This document shows positions 52,659 through 62,400 of a stretch of DNA of 64,000 bases, piece after piece. The DNA lies in NCBI GenBank assembly GCA_039105265.1, contig JAPFFF010000021.1, positions 1,612,001 to 1,676,000 of the forward strand, given 5' to 3'. A program made the translations under genes and the position numbers. The first letter of the stretch is position 1, and each line of letters opens with the position of its first letter. The notes beneath the pieces were generated by a model, which had not been told where the DNA came from, searched no databases, and saw only the letters and a list, made by a program, of their open reading frames with translations. This DNA comes from Tritrichomonas musculus (taxonomy: Eukaryota > Parabasalia > Tritrichomonadida > Tritrichomonadidae).

Positions 52659-54623
52659 TCACTTCTGATTATCATATAACATATGTATTGCAAGTTGAGA
52701 TCTACTTTGCTTTGCTTTTGGCGATCCAGTCTGTGATGGAGTAGGTGATTTGTTTGGCCTATGTGAAGGCAGCGGAATTTTCATAGGATGGACATTGTTA
52801 TTATAAGGAATATAGCGGTCTGTATTTGTAGGAAGAGGATTCGATGGGGGTGAAATAGTTTGTGAATGATTGTGTGAAATTAATTTTCCATTATTTTTTA
52901 GTGCTTCCGCGTTTAGATCATTAAAACTTGGAAACAAAAAAGAACTTGCACTAGAATTTAACTTTCCAATTATATCTGAATAATGGTGTTGCTGATCTCT
53001 TTTTCGATTTTGCGGAATAACTATGTTTTGCTTGGTATGCTGTTGAATTACATTATTTTGCTGATTTTGTGGAACATAAATTAATTCTTGCAGGCTTTGA
53101 TGATGGGGTCGGCTTTGTTGCTGGTTTTCTTTATGGTCTGGCTCAACTTGATTATGAAAATGATTCTGATGAATTTGTGTTTGCTGATGATCATAATCAA
53201 AAGAAGAAAGGAAGTTGCAGTTTTGAATTTCCATTTGACTATGATTCTTATGAATAATTTTGTTGCGAAAAATACCATTTCCAGAATTCAAAACAGTCAT
53301 ACGATTATTGCTAGCATTGTTTGGGCTAATGATGATAGAATTTCCACCGCTATTGTAATAGATATTACTATTATTATTACTACTTATTTCATTATTTGAA
53401 TAATTATAATAATTATGTGAATTAAATCGACCATTAGATGAATTAAAAATTTTCTTTTCTTCATCAATTGGTGATTCGTCTAGCCAATCAAATTTATAAT
53501 CATAAATAAAACCTTCACGAATAAATAATTCTCGAAATATTTCTCTATATTGGCTATAATTAGGTTCTTCGGTGAAGTGAAGTTTTTTAACACGAGATAA
53601 ATAATCAGCAAATTCTGATGGAAGACCTTCACATAAATCCTCCACATATATTCCGGATTTAACATTAAGTATATTATTAATTTTATCTTTTCGATTGTTT
53701 CCCGGAAGTCCTTGCCAAGGAAGCTTTCCTTTTAAAAAATATATTAGTATATATCCAAGAGACTCAAGGTCATCGCGCCTACTTTGTTCAAGGCCATGAA
53801 GAGCACTAACAGACGCGTATCTTGCTGTACCAGTCATGTTTGGATGTTCAACGAGAGGAATATGAGCTCCTTGTTTTGCATCATAATATATTTTAGATAA
53901 GCCAAAATCAATTATGTAAACATTATTAGATCTGGGAATGCTAAAATTTTGTTTTGGGTTGCGATTTTGAGAAAAGAAAAAATTCCTATTATGCAAATTT
54001 TCTTGAATATCTTGGCTTGATGATTTTTGAGAATTCTGAAAAAATTCAAAATGGCTATTTGAACTATTAGTAAGATGGAAATTCTCATTATTATTGCTAA
54101 TATCTAAACCTGCTTCATGGCTTGCTTCCAAACTATTTTTAGTGTGACTTTGAATATAAGGCTTATTATGATTAATTTGGGGACCAAATCCCACCATAAA
54201 GTTTTCTGGTTTAAGGTCACGATGAACAAGGAAATTTCGATGCATTCCTTCAAGACAAAGAAGCATTTGATCAGCAAGCATTAAAACTGTTTTTAAAGAA
54301 AATCGACCTTTACATTTTTTCAACAGGTCTTCTAGTGATTTATCAAGTAAATCGATTACTAATATATTATAATAAGATTGTGTACCATAAGCGAAAGCGC
54401 GCGGCACACCAACCATCCCATCTAATATTTTGTAAATTGTAGCCTCATCTTTAAGGAGTTGACGCGAATGCTGGTGGCTACTTTCAGAAGAATTTCGAAT
54501 TTTCTCTAGTTTGATTGCAATTGATTGATTGGTTTGGAGATCAACACCTTGGAAAATTTCACCAAAACTACCAGATCCTATTTGTTTTTTTAATAAATAG
54601 CGATTTCCAAGAATAATCTCCAT
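52659..54623 (-). CDS. casein kinase 1-family protein kinase
   Basis: 654 residues. The kinase domain starts at once: GSGSFGEIF (16-24), AIK with K38, HRDLKPEN (134-141), DFG (about 239-241), and the CK1 signatures HIPLVEHPNMTGTARYAS and SRRDDLESLGYILIYFLKG. The last two are diagnostic for the CK1 group. An insert of about 80 polar Asn/Ser/His-rich residues lies between the catalytic loop and DFG, where CK1 kinases normally have about 20 residues. The C-terminal 270 residues are Asn/Gln/His-rich and unstructured, with basic SPTPSQTGSPKAKQSRSQ near the end. CK1 enzymes are Ser/Thr kinases favouring primed or acidic sites; location is not predictable here. Confidence 0.93.
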   Translation of the reverse strand: MEIILGNRYLLKKQIGSGSFGEIFQGVDLQTNQSIAIKLEKIRNSSESSHQHSRQLLKDEATIYKILDGMVGVPRAFAYGTQSYYNILVIDLLDKSLEDLLKKCKGRFSLKTVLMLADQMLLCLEGMHRNFLVHRDLKPENFMVGFGPQINHNKPYIQSHTKNSLEASHEAGLDISNNNENFHLTNSSNSHFEFFQNSQKSSSQDIQENLHNRNFFFSQNRNPKQNFSIPRSNNVYIIDFGLSKIYYDAKQGAHIPLVEHPNMTGTARYASVSALHGLEQSRRDDLESLGYILIYFLKGKLPWQGLPGNNRKDKINNILNVKSGIYVEDLCEGLPSEFADYLSRVKKLHFTEEPNYSQYREIFRELFIREGFIYDYKFDWLDESPIDEEKKIFNSSNGRFNSHNYYNYSNNEISSNNNSNIYYNSGGNSIIISPNNASNNRMTVLNSGNGIFRNKIIHKNHSQMEIQNCNFLSSFDYDHQQTQIHQNHFHNQVEPDHKENQQQSRPHHQSLQELIYVPQNQQNNVIQQHTKQNIVIPQNRKRDQQHHYSDIIGKLNSSASSFLFPSFNDLNAEALKNNGKLISHNHSQTISPPSNPLPTNTDRYIPYNNNVHPMKIPLPSHRPNKSPTPSQTGSPKAKQSRSQLAIHMLYDNQK

Positions 54624-55370
54624 ATATAATTTATACCTTTTTTTTTGAATAGAATAAAGGCTAATTTTTAAATTAAACGATTATGGATTTAAATTAAAAT
54701 TTTCTCTCAATTTTAAGATAATAAATTGAAATAAATTGAAATAAATTGAAACAAATTATTACATTTAATTGAAATGAAATTTGAGCTATATTAGAAACAT
54801 ATCATTTGTATCTTTCTGTTTTATGAAATATTCATAGATCAAAAATTATATTTAAAATAAACTATTATATTATATTTAATTTTCAAATTATTGTTTGCAA
54901 AATTATAATTTTTTTTTTGGGTCATTTACATTATGTCTCTGAAAAGTTTTTCATATTAATTAATAATAAAAATGATTGAATTTTTGTACTAAATATCAAT
55001 AAATATTTCTTTATTCATTGGTATATATAGTTGTCTTTATATTTTAATTTTGTGAGTACGTTCAAAAAAATTAAATACTATATGAAAAAGCTAAAGCTTT
55101 TTGAAATTTTTTTATCCCACACTCATACAATTTAATCCGCATTTGAAATAAATTAATTGATTTCGCGAATTTTTGTAAAAAAAAATATGGCTTGTTATAA
55201 CCATTTTAATCTTTCATTATATTGAAATTTTGTTCATGCATTTACTATTTTAACCGATTAACAGCTTGATTGATGATTAAATATTATTTGTTTACAAAGT
55301 ATTTATCTAGAAAGGTAATATCTGAACTTAATATTGAAAATAAATACAATTAGATTTTAACACAATTCCA
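54624..55370. other. AT-rich intergenic, nothing recognised
   Basis: Spacer between two leftward genes, with GAAATAAATT repeats near 54725-54760 only. Confidence 0.5.
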
Positions 55371-56069
55371 CTATTTATTAGATTTAAGAAACTTTAAAAT
55401 ATTAGAGAAGTCAGTATCGAAATTTTCAAAAACAACTGAACCACTAGGGAAATTATATTTTTGTTTTCCAGTTTTCACGATTACAGATTCAAAACCAACT
55501 TCTAATGCACTCTTAGCGTCAGAAGAAGTATCTCCAAAATGAATAAATCGATCAAATGGCCCGGCTCCTTTTTGGCATGCATTTTTTAAAGAATTTTTAA
55601 TAACATCACTTCTTTTAATAACATTTCCATATCCACCAATATGCAAAGGAAAATACTTATCAAGATTTGTTAAAGCGAGTTTCGTCCAAGCTATTCTTTC
55701 AAAGTTTCCTGTTGCTATTCCAAGAGTTAAATTTGGTTTGGATGCCAGTTCCCTTAAAAATATATCAGCATTTGGAACTAAATTAAAATTTGGTTGAATA
55801 ATTGACAAATAATGTTTTTCAAATGTTTTTTGAAATTGCTCAATTTTTTTATTGGTTGGCTGAATATTTGCTTTATTCATCATTTCAATTAAAGTTTGAA
55901 GATCAGTCATTCCGTATACATTTTTTTTTATATAATCTAAAGGATATTCTTTGATATTCATATGAAAAAGCTCATTAAATGCATTCCTAAAAGCTAAAGG
56001 ATGCTTTGCAGACTCTCCTCCAAATTTAATTAGCGTTCCATCAATGTCAAAAGTAATAAAAGTTTTCAT
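55371..56069 (-). CDS. HAD-superfamily phosphatase (PGP-like)
   Basis: 232 residues. Motif I is FDIDGTLI (residues 7-14) with the nucleophile D8 and acid D10; motif II is LGIATGN (about 115); motif IV is HFGDTSSDAKSALEVGF (about 190). A cap domain lies between motifs I and II. The order and size fit subfamily I HAD hydrolases such as phosphoglycolate phosphatase and beta-phosphoglucomutase. It would be a cytosolic Mg-dependent phosphatase of unknown substrate. No targeting sequence. Confidence 0.9.
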   Translation of the reverse strand: MKTFITFDIDGTLIKFGGESAKHPLAFRNAFNELFHMNIKEYPLDYIKKNVYGMTDLQTLIEMMNKANIQPTNKKIEQFQKTFEKHYLSIIQPNFNLVPNADIFLRELASKPNLTLGIATGNFERIAWTKLALTNLDKYFPLHIGGYGNVIKRSDVIKNSLKNACQKGAGPFDRFIHFGDTSSDAKSALEVGFESVIVKTGKQKYNFPSGSVVFENFDTDFSNILKFLKSNK

Positions 56070-56164
56070 AAAAATTTCAATTTAAAAAATTTCAAAATTG
56101 AACATAAAAGGTGTCTAAATTTATAGAATAAAAAAATTTTATAAACAATATAAACTACATTAAT

Positions 56165-57337
56165 TTAATAATATGGCTTTGAGGCCTTGCTCTTTTTGAC
56201 TTTGCTTTTCCTACTTTTCCAATGTTTCTTCGCTTTTTTATTCTTTTTGCCATTTTCATCATTGTCATTTTTATTATTATTATCTTTATTATTATTATTG
56301 TCATTATTATTATCATCGTCATCGCTTTTACCGCTGTCATCATCATTATTATCTGGCAAACTTCGATTATACACCTGTGGTTCAACGTCATAAACTGACC
56401 CATTTTGTTGATTACCAGGACTATAATTATATGGTAATGGTGATGGAGGAAGTGGAACAAGATTCAATCCATTTACTTGAGTTTGGTTTGGATCGCCATA
56501 ATATCCAGGAGCAGGAGGTTGAATCGAAGAATTAGGCACAGTATATCTGTAATTGTTTGATGTAGGAACATAAACTGGCATTTGATTTGGCATTCCTGAG
56601 TTCGATGCAGCTGGTGGTAAGATTGGCTGTGATGACATATGCTGCGACATGTCATCATGATTTGTGACAGTTTTTGCATCAACAATTAATGCAGAGTTAA
56701 GATCATTCGGAAATTTGATAACTGAAAATTGAGTTGTCTTATTAATATATGTCATTAGATCGTTGAAACACTTTTCTAGTGAATAAATAAATTCGGTTTT
56801 CCTAACTTCTGTGAAATCATTTACTGCAGTGATATAATGATCATTTAATGTATTATATGTTTCTTCTGTTGCATTAACTTGCCTTTGAAGATGATCAATT
56901 TTTGCTTCATCAGGTTCTCTTGAACATTGCGCTGCTCTTAACTTTTCTTTATTTTTATCATAGGCTTTAACAGCGGTTCGTCGATTTTTCTCCAAAGTCA
57001 GTAGCACATTAGTTTTCTTTTTATAATCTTTCATTATCTTTTCGAAATTTGGGATAACCATTTTTATAAAATCATCAACTGTCATTTTATTGAAATTTTT
57101 TGCTGATTTATTAATACTATTTAATGATTGTCGAACTGCTGGAGGAGAGTCTGGATACCATGCTGTAACTTTTGTACATAATTTCGAATAACATTTAGAA
57201 ATTGCAAGTGCGCGGTCTCCTAAATTGCGAACACTTGAAATAATTTTTTTCGTGTTGAATGTATATCTTTTTAAAGATTCTTTGGCTTTTTTATATTCAG
57301 GGTCATATGTTTTTCGAGAGTCGGGTACAATAGTCAT
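56165..57337 (-). CDS. BAR-domain-like protein with Pro/Asn-rich tail
   Basis: 390 residues. Residues 1-230 are helical with the profile of a BAR domain: a basic start (YKKAKESLKRYTFNTKKI), a middle helix carrying KKKTNVLLTLEKNRRTAVKAYDK and a long third helix ending near KCFNDLMTYINKT. BAR domains dimerise and bind curved membranes during endocytosis and tubulation. The tail is Pro/Gln/Asn-rich (PPAPGYYGDPNQTQ), then has Asp/Asn runs and a very basic Lys-rich end. No SH3 domain is present. A TCATT initiator lies about 17-21 bases before the ATG. The BAR assignment rests on pattern and size, not on a signature motif. Confidence 0.7.
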   Translation of the reverse strand: MTIVPDSRKTYDPEYKKAKESLKRYTFNTKKIISSVRNLGDRALAISKCYSKLCTKVTAWYPDSPPAVRQSLNSINKSAKNFNKMTVDDFIKMVIPNFEKIMKDYKKKTNVLLTLEKNRRTAVKAYDKNKEKLRAAQCSREPDEAKIDHLQRQVNATEETYNTLNDHYITAVNDFTEVRKTEFIYSLEKCFNDLMTYINKTTQFSVIKFPNDLNSALIVDAKTVTNHDDMSQHMSSQPILPPAASNSGMPNQMPVYVPTSNNYRYTVPNSSIQPPAPGYYGDPNQTQVNGLNLVPLPPSPLPYNYSPGNQQNGSVYDVEPQVYNRSLPDNNDDDSGKSDDDDNNNDNNNNKDNNNKNDNDENGKKNKKAKKHWKSRKSKVKKSKASKPYY

Positions 57338-57353
57338 GCTTAAATATAAATTT

Positions 57354-57358
57354 AATGA
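57354..57358 (-). promoter_or_regulatory. trichomonad initiator (Inr) motif
   Basis: TCATT on the minus strand, about 17 to 21 bases before the BAR-like gene's ATG. Confidence 0.45.
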
Positions 57359-57713
57359 ATAGAATCATTTGATAAAATAAAATTATCGTTACATTTTTGA
57401 ATCAAATGTAAAATTCTGATAATCAAAATTGAATTAATCTCAGACATTTTTGAGAAAACTTTTAATTATTTGAAAGATTTTATTCAATCTATAGAATTAT
57501 TTTAAAAGTATATTTGTTCAATGATTTGAATAGACAATGATATTTGACCTTTTTATTTTTCATTGAAAAAGTAGGAATTTTGAAAGTTTTTTTTGAAAAA
57601 AATTGAAAATTCCCCTTTGAAATCGAATTTGCATTAAAAACAAAGATTTAAGTAAAAACATAAATCAGATTTTATTAAATTTATAAATAATATGTTAACA
57701 TAAGAAACAATTA

Positions 57714-60287
57714 TTACTCTTTAGATACATAAATGCATTCATTATCTAAAATATTTATTTCCGATAAAAATAAGTCGTCTGTCAAAGTTTCATCACCATA
57801 ATAAAAAACAAGTGTCGAAGGATCAGTTTTAATGATTTCTCCAAGGGTTTCTTTGATTTTACCAATTGTTGATATAATTCTGAATCTGCTTCTAATCTCT
57901 CTTCCATCTTCAAGACGAAGAACCAAAGGCTTTACAACTTTAAGCTTAGTAGGACTTTGTTTTAAAACTAACTTTTGACTTGTATTACATTCTGCATCAT
58001 TAACAACATCTTTTAATAATGAGTTATCATTTATATCCTTACTTCCAAAAGATAATGACATATTTCCAGGATTTATATCAAGGGCTTCAGCCATTTTATC
58101 TTTTAATTTTCCAACTGTTGCTGTTTCTTTAAATCTTGTTTTTGCTACTTTTCCACTTCCTGTTTGAAATACTAAAGGACGGGAACTCGAATTAACGCCA
58201 CTTACATTTCTAGCATTTTTATTTCTTTGGATTGGAGCTTCATCTTCATCAAATAAAGAAACTTTGACTTCTGAATACTCATTATTCGTTGTTGCTTTTA
58301 TTAGCCCACCAGCTTCTTCGTTATCCTCATAACTAACATCTTCCTCTTCTTCTTCTATTTCAATTTTATTTTCTTCATAAATTACTTCACCTTCAAGATT
58401 TTCATGAATCATATTTTGATTATCATCGGAATAATTATTGTATTCGGCTTCATCATCTTCATTATCTTTGGTATTCAATTCATTTCGTTTGGCTTTTGGT
58501 GATTTTGGAAAACTTGAAATTTTTGTAACAACTAAACCATCTTTACCAATTGACATGTTTTTCAAGAGTTGATCGTCATCAGCTTCATCAAATTCATTAC
58601 CATCCTTTGATTTAAATTTGAATATAATTCTATCAGGATCTACGTTTAGAGTTTTTGAAAGAACTTCTTTCGCCCTTCCAATTGTCACAGATGGCTTAAA
58701 TTGTGCATTGACTTTCTGGCCTTCTTCAAGCAGAAAAGTTACTGGCGTTAATCTTTCATCACCAACCTCAACTGATAAACTTTCTGTTTCACTATCATTT
58801 TCATTATCATTTGTATCTTCTTCTTCATATTCATTATCGCTATCTGCTTGATTCATACCAGAATTCCGTGAGTACTTTGCGTCTAATAAATCTTTTATTC
58901 GAATATTTTCAAAATCTTCTTCTTTCATATTTTCGTCGTAGTTTATGACTGTTAAGCAATCTGTTGTTGTATTCAATGCATTTGCAATAACTTGTTTCAT
59001 TGTTTTTACAGTTGCCTTGTTATTAAATCTTCCTTTTGCAACTAGACCATTTGATAACTTTATCGAAATATTGCGAATTTGTTTATTACTTCTACGTTTT
59101 GGAGAATTATTTATACCATTTATTATATCACCATCATCAATTTCAGCATCAATAATTGCATTGGACTCAATATTGAGATCTTTGAGAAGAGAATTGTCGT
59201 TTACTTGAATTGAAGGATCATTAAATATCAAAGAAATGCTTTCTGGATCGCAATTCAAAAAGTCTGCTAACTTTTCTTTTGCTTTGCCAATCGTCGCTTT
59301 TTCATTAAAATGAGCTTGCGCACATAAAACATCATCATCATTGCCATTATCATTTGGGAAAGTCTGGGTTTTTCGACTAAGCTTTCCATTTTTTGCAGGC
59401 TTGACTGGAGAAGATGAAATTTTGATAAAGATTTTGCGAACTGGAGGCTTCGGCGTGTAATACTCTAGCCTAAATACACCATCTGTTACGAAATTGATGT
59501 CCCTAATTTTCATGTCGTTTGCTAAAATTTCTCCGTTGTATGTTAAAACAGTTGATTCAGGCTCTTCATTGATCCTTTTTGCTAAAATATCTTTTACTGT
59601 GTCCACTGTAGCAAAATCTCTACATCTTGATTTTGCAATCAAATTATTTGGCAAATAAACAGGAAAACTGAGTAATTTATACTGATATACAAAATGAATT
59701 GATCCATCATCATTTAAAGGAAGATCACCTATCAATTGATTTGATTTAGAATCATCATATTCACTGTCATCATAGTATTCATTGCTTTCGTCTTCATTTT
59801 TATTATTATTAATAGTTTGAATAAAGTCTTCAATATCAATCGGGGTTTTGGTAGATAACAAACTTAATGATTTTTGGTTTTCGTTATTACAATAAACAAT
59901 TGTAGAAACGGGAAGATTCAATACTTTTGCAATGAAAGTTCTTGCTTCGTTAATTGATAAATCTTTTTGAACTTTTATAGGATTTCCAGGACCATTTATT
60001 AAAGTAATTGTTACGTAATCATCAGAAGATTCTTCACTTAAAGATTGTTCTGAGTCCAAAACGTTGTAAGTGATTAAACCAAGACTGCTAATTTTACATT
60101 TTGAAACTGTGTCTGTGTCAGGAAGAATATGCCCTTTATAGCGGAGAACAATCTTAGAAGAATTAACATTAATTTTTTTTGATAAGCCTTCTTTGACTTG
60201 CGAAATTCGACTGTTTTTATCAACCATTTGAGAAATTGGAGTCTTATTATTTGTACTATCTCCAGATTTAAAAATTAATTTTTGCAT
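57714..60287 (-). CDS. protein with about eight tandem ubiquitin-like domains
   Basis: 857 residues built from repeated beta-grasp units. Recognisable copies lie at about 1-75, 88-155, 205-280, 320-390, 398-475, 515-595, 690-765 and 785-857. Each has a first strand pair, then a helix of the type ATVGKLKDKMAEALDINP or STIGKIKETLGEI, then a strand-loop like LVFYYGDETLTDDLFLSEI, as in ubiquitin's LIFAGKQL and TLSDYNI. None ends in Gly-Gly, so they are unlikely to be processed or conjugated. Acidic, Asn-rich linkers separate the units. The protein is probably a scaffold that binds several partners with ubiquitin-like recognition modules. I know no standard family with this architecture. It is leftward, with the tRNA-Tyr gene just upstream. 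Confidence 0.85.
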   Translation of the reverse strand: MQKLIFKSGDSTNNKTPISQMVDKNSRISQVKEGLSKKINVNSSKIVLRYKGHILPDTDTVSKCKISSLGLITYNVLDSEQSLSEESSDDYVTITLINGPGNPIKVQKDLSINEARTFIAKVLNLPVSTIVYCNNENQKSLSLLSTKTPIDIEDFIQTINNNKNEDESNEYYDDSEYDDSKSNQLIGDLPLNDDGSIHFVYQYKLLSFPVYLPNNLIAKSRCRDFATVDTVKDILAKRINEEPESTVLTYNGEILANDMKIRDINFVTDGVFRLEYYTPKPPVRKIFIKISSSPVKPAKNGKLSRKTQTFPNDNGNDDDVLCAQAHFNEKATIGKAKEKLADFLNCDPESISLIFNDPSIQVNDNSLLKDLNIESNAIIDAEIDDGDIINGINNSPKRRSNKQIRNISIKLSNGLVAKGRFNNKATVKTMKQVIANALNTTTDCLTVINYDENMKEEDFENIRIKDLLDAKYSRNSGMNQADSDNEYEEEDTNDNENDSETESLSVEVGDERLTPVTFLLEEGQKVNAQFKPSVTIGRAKEVLSKTLNVDPDRIIFKFKSKDGNEFDEADDDQLLKNMSIGKDGLVVTKISSFPKSPKAKRNELNTKDNEDDEAEYNNYSDDNQNMIHENLEGEVIYEENKIEIEEEEEDVSYEDNEEAGGLIKATTNNEYSEVKVSLFDEDEAPIQRNKNARNVSGVNSSSRPLVFQTGSGKVAKTRFKETATVGKLKDKMAEALDINPGNMSLSFGSKDINDNSLLKDVVNDAECNTSQKLVLKQSPTKLKVVKPLVLRLEDGREIRSRFRIISTIGKIKETLGEIIKTDPSTLVFYYGDETLTDDLFLSEINILDNECIYVSKE

Positions 60288-60393
60288 TAAGATTTCTTAT
60301 AATATTTTACGTTAAGCAAAAACCGTTTATTTATTTTTCAAAATTGTAGATTATTTAATACTGTAATAAAATAATTTAATTCTATAATCAGCG

Positions 60394-60475
60394 CCGCTCT
60401 TAGCTCAGTGGTAGAGCGTCTGACTGTAGAAATGTGGTCATCAGAATGTCGCCGGTTCGATTCCAGCAGCGCGGA
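60394..60475 (+). tRNA. tRNA-Tyr (anticodon GTA) with a short intron
   Basis: It folds as a cloverleaf. The acceptor CCGCTCT pairs with AGCGCGG (one mismatch), starting with the C1-G72 pair typical of eukaryotic tRNA-Tyr, and the discriminator is A. The D arm contains GCTCAGTGGTAGAGC. The anticodon stem TCTGA/TCAGA encloses CTGTAG with anticodon GTA at 60426-60428, followed by about 10 extra bases (60430-60439) before the 3' stem. That is an intron at the canonical 37/38 site, the usual place in tRNA-Tyr. The T arm has GGTTCGATTCC. Confidence 0.92.
60430..60439 (+). other. tRNA-Tyr intron
   Basis: About 10 bases (AAATGTGGTC) lie between the anticodon loop and the 3' anticodon stem. One base of shift at either edge cannot be excluded. 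Confidence 0.75.
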
Positions 60476-60484
60476 TTTTTTTTT
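60476..60484 (+). terminator. Pol III T-run terminator of tRNA-Tyr
   Basis: Nine T residues directly after the discriminator base. Confidence 0.85.
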
Positions 60485-60489
60485 CCACT

Positions 60490-62400
60490 TTGAGTGTATT
60501 CGATCAATTTTCCTTCTAAAATGTTTGAAACGCCTTTTTATATAAATTCGCATTCCTCTCATGGAGGCGATTCTTTTGGTAGCGGTTGCAAGAATTTTTG
60601 TGAATTCCATAATCTTAATCGCGATAATATTGCATTTCAAAATGATGTTCAGTCCATTCCGACTAGACAAAACAATGCCAAATACGATGTCAATGCTATT
60701 CTTCGAAAGGCGGGCTACGTTATAATTGGTAACGAAAATGGCGATCGGTCTCGCTCTCGTAATCCGGCTCACAAAACTAATTTTCCACCAAATCATCATT
60801 CAAAAAATCCGTTTTTCTCTCAATCTATTTACGATCCTTCAAGATATTTTAATTCTCCGATAACTGATGAAACTTCACAGATTCTATCAACCTGCAGATG
60901 TTTCTCATACTATCTCTACCATTCCCAACTCATCTCCGTCAACTTCCAAACCTATTCGATTGATCGACTCTGAAATCTTGCTAGATTCTGGTGTAAATTA
61001 CAACCCAGTCGGCCCCAACAGCCTCAAAAATCCCAACTGGATCATCATTACTGCAGATCCTTTCCTTTCTCCCCACCTACCGAAATTCTATATGGATCAA
61101 TACAATGATGTCATTGGCGTCCTTGTTGCTCCTGGCCAGCTGCTTTTCAAAGACTCCCAACCGATCATCAACACTTTAGCTCGTCTAATTAATCCTACTC
61201 CTGATGAGTTAAGCATATCTAAAGTCAATCCTCAATCGATGGTTGACTTTCAATGCATTCCAACCGCCCCACTCACATTCAGCCAATCTATTGAGATCCC
61301 AAATGTTGGCAATGTATTTGACATCTTCCAACAGTTCATCTCGCAGATGGCATATTATAATTTTAACACGAATCGAATAATTTTTTTTGGCTGTAGATGA
61401 TGAGTAAAGAATTAACAGTCAATATAGAATGGCTAAAATTCATAGCAACTAAAATAACAGATGGAAGTATTACAATAACGCAAGCTGCCAATAATGCATA
61501 TATTGATACTCCAAAAGGAACCTTTATTTTTTCGATTTCAGAAAGCACTTTGCGATCAAACTTAAATAAGCATTCAATTTCATATCAAGCTAGAGTTGGA
61601 AGGCCTAACAGTATCATCACAAATGAAATTGAACAAATAATTATCAATTTCCAAAAAGAATTGAACAGCGGGAAACCGTAACATATCACTCAATCCGAAA
61701 AAAATATCCTTTAATAACATCGAATGATGTTCATCAAACATTTTTGAAATTCAATCCGCATCAATATAAGAAAGACAAGAAAGAAGTCAAAATAAGATGT
61801 AGATATGAAGCTCTCTGGGTTCAACAAATATGGCACGCTGACATCCATACCTTTACAGACGAAAACTTGGTTCAGCATTATCTTTATGCCATAATTGATA
61901 ACAGAAGTCGTTTCATTACAGGATATGGCATTCTCAGAGATAAATCCTGTAAAGAATCCATCCGTGTCCTCAATAATGCTATTACAACATATGGATGCCC
62001 AGCTATTATGTGGACTGATAATGGTGGCGAGAATAATGGGAAAAAGATGCTCCGTTTTTTGAAAAAACACCGAATATATCCTCATTTCACATTCCCAAGA
62101 AACCCTGAACAAATGGTAAAATGGTAAAGCGGAAGCATTTTGGATAAAAATCGATAAATGTTGCAGACGAATATCTGATATTCCAAATTACATTAGAAAA
62201 TACAACACAATTAGAGCTCATACAAGTCTAGAAAGAAATGACAATGGAATTTTGAAAAGACCAGGTGATGTTTTCTTTAATAATGATATCAGATGGCAAA
62301 GAAATTATGAATGGATATATAAAGTTGATGGGGATATAGTTCCTTTTCCATATAACAAAGATAAAAAGATCATATATTATAAAAAATTAAATTTATTTTT
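60490..62400 (+). mobile_element. fossil integrase-bearing element behind tRNA-Tyr
   Basis: Directly downstream of the tRNA terminator lies a block of coding-like sequence with noticeably different base use from the AT-rich spacers. The first part (to about 61390) holds unrecognised Pro/Asn/Ser-rich frames; the second part (61397 on) holds an rve-type integrase. No reverse transcriptase, capsid, DNA polymerase or terminal repeats were found. The family is open: a Polinton or LTR-type remnant, or a Ginger-like DNA element. The copy is broken, with about three to four breaks overall. Confidence 0.6.
61397..62400 (+). pseudogene. fossil rve-family integrase
   Basis: An N-terminal helix-turn-helix region (ITITQAANNAY) is followed by a GRPNS linker. 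A DDE integrase core then appears with IWHADIHTF, YAIIDNRSRFITGYG, WTDNGGEN and a later glutamate-bearing helix, and a C-terminal part resembles RAHTSLERNDNG. It is related to the retroviral-type, Polinton and IS3/IS481-like integrases. It is broken and treated as a fossil. Confidence 0.7.
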
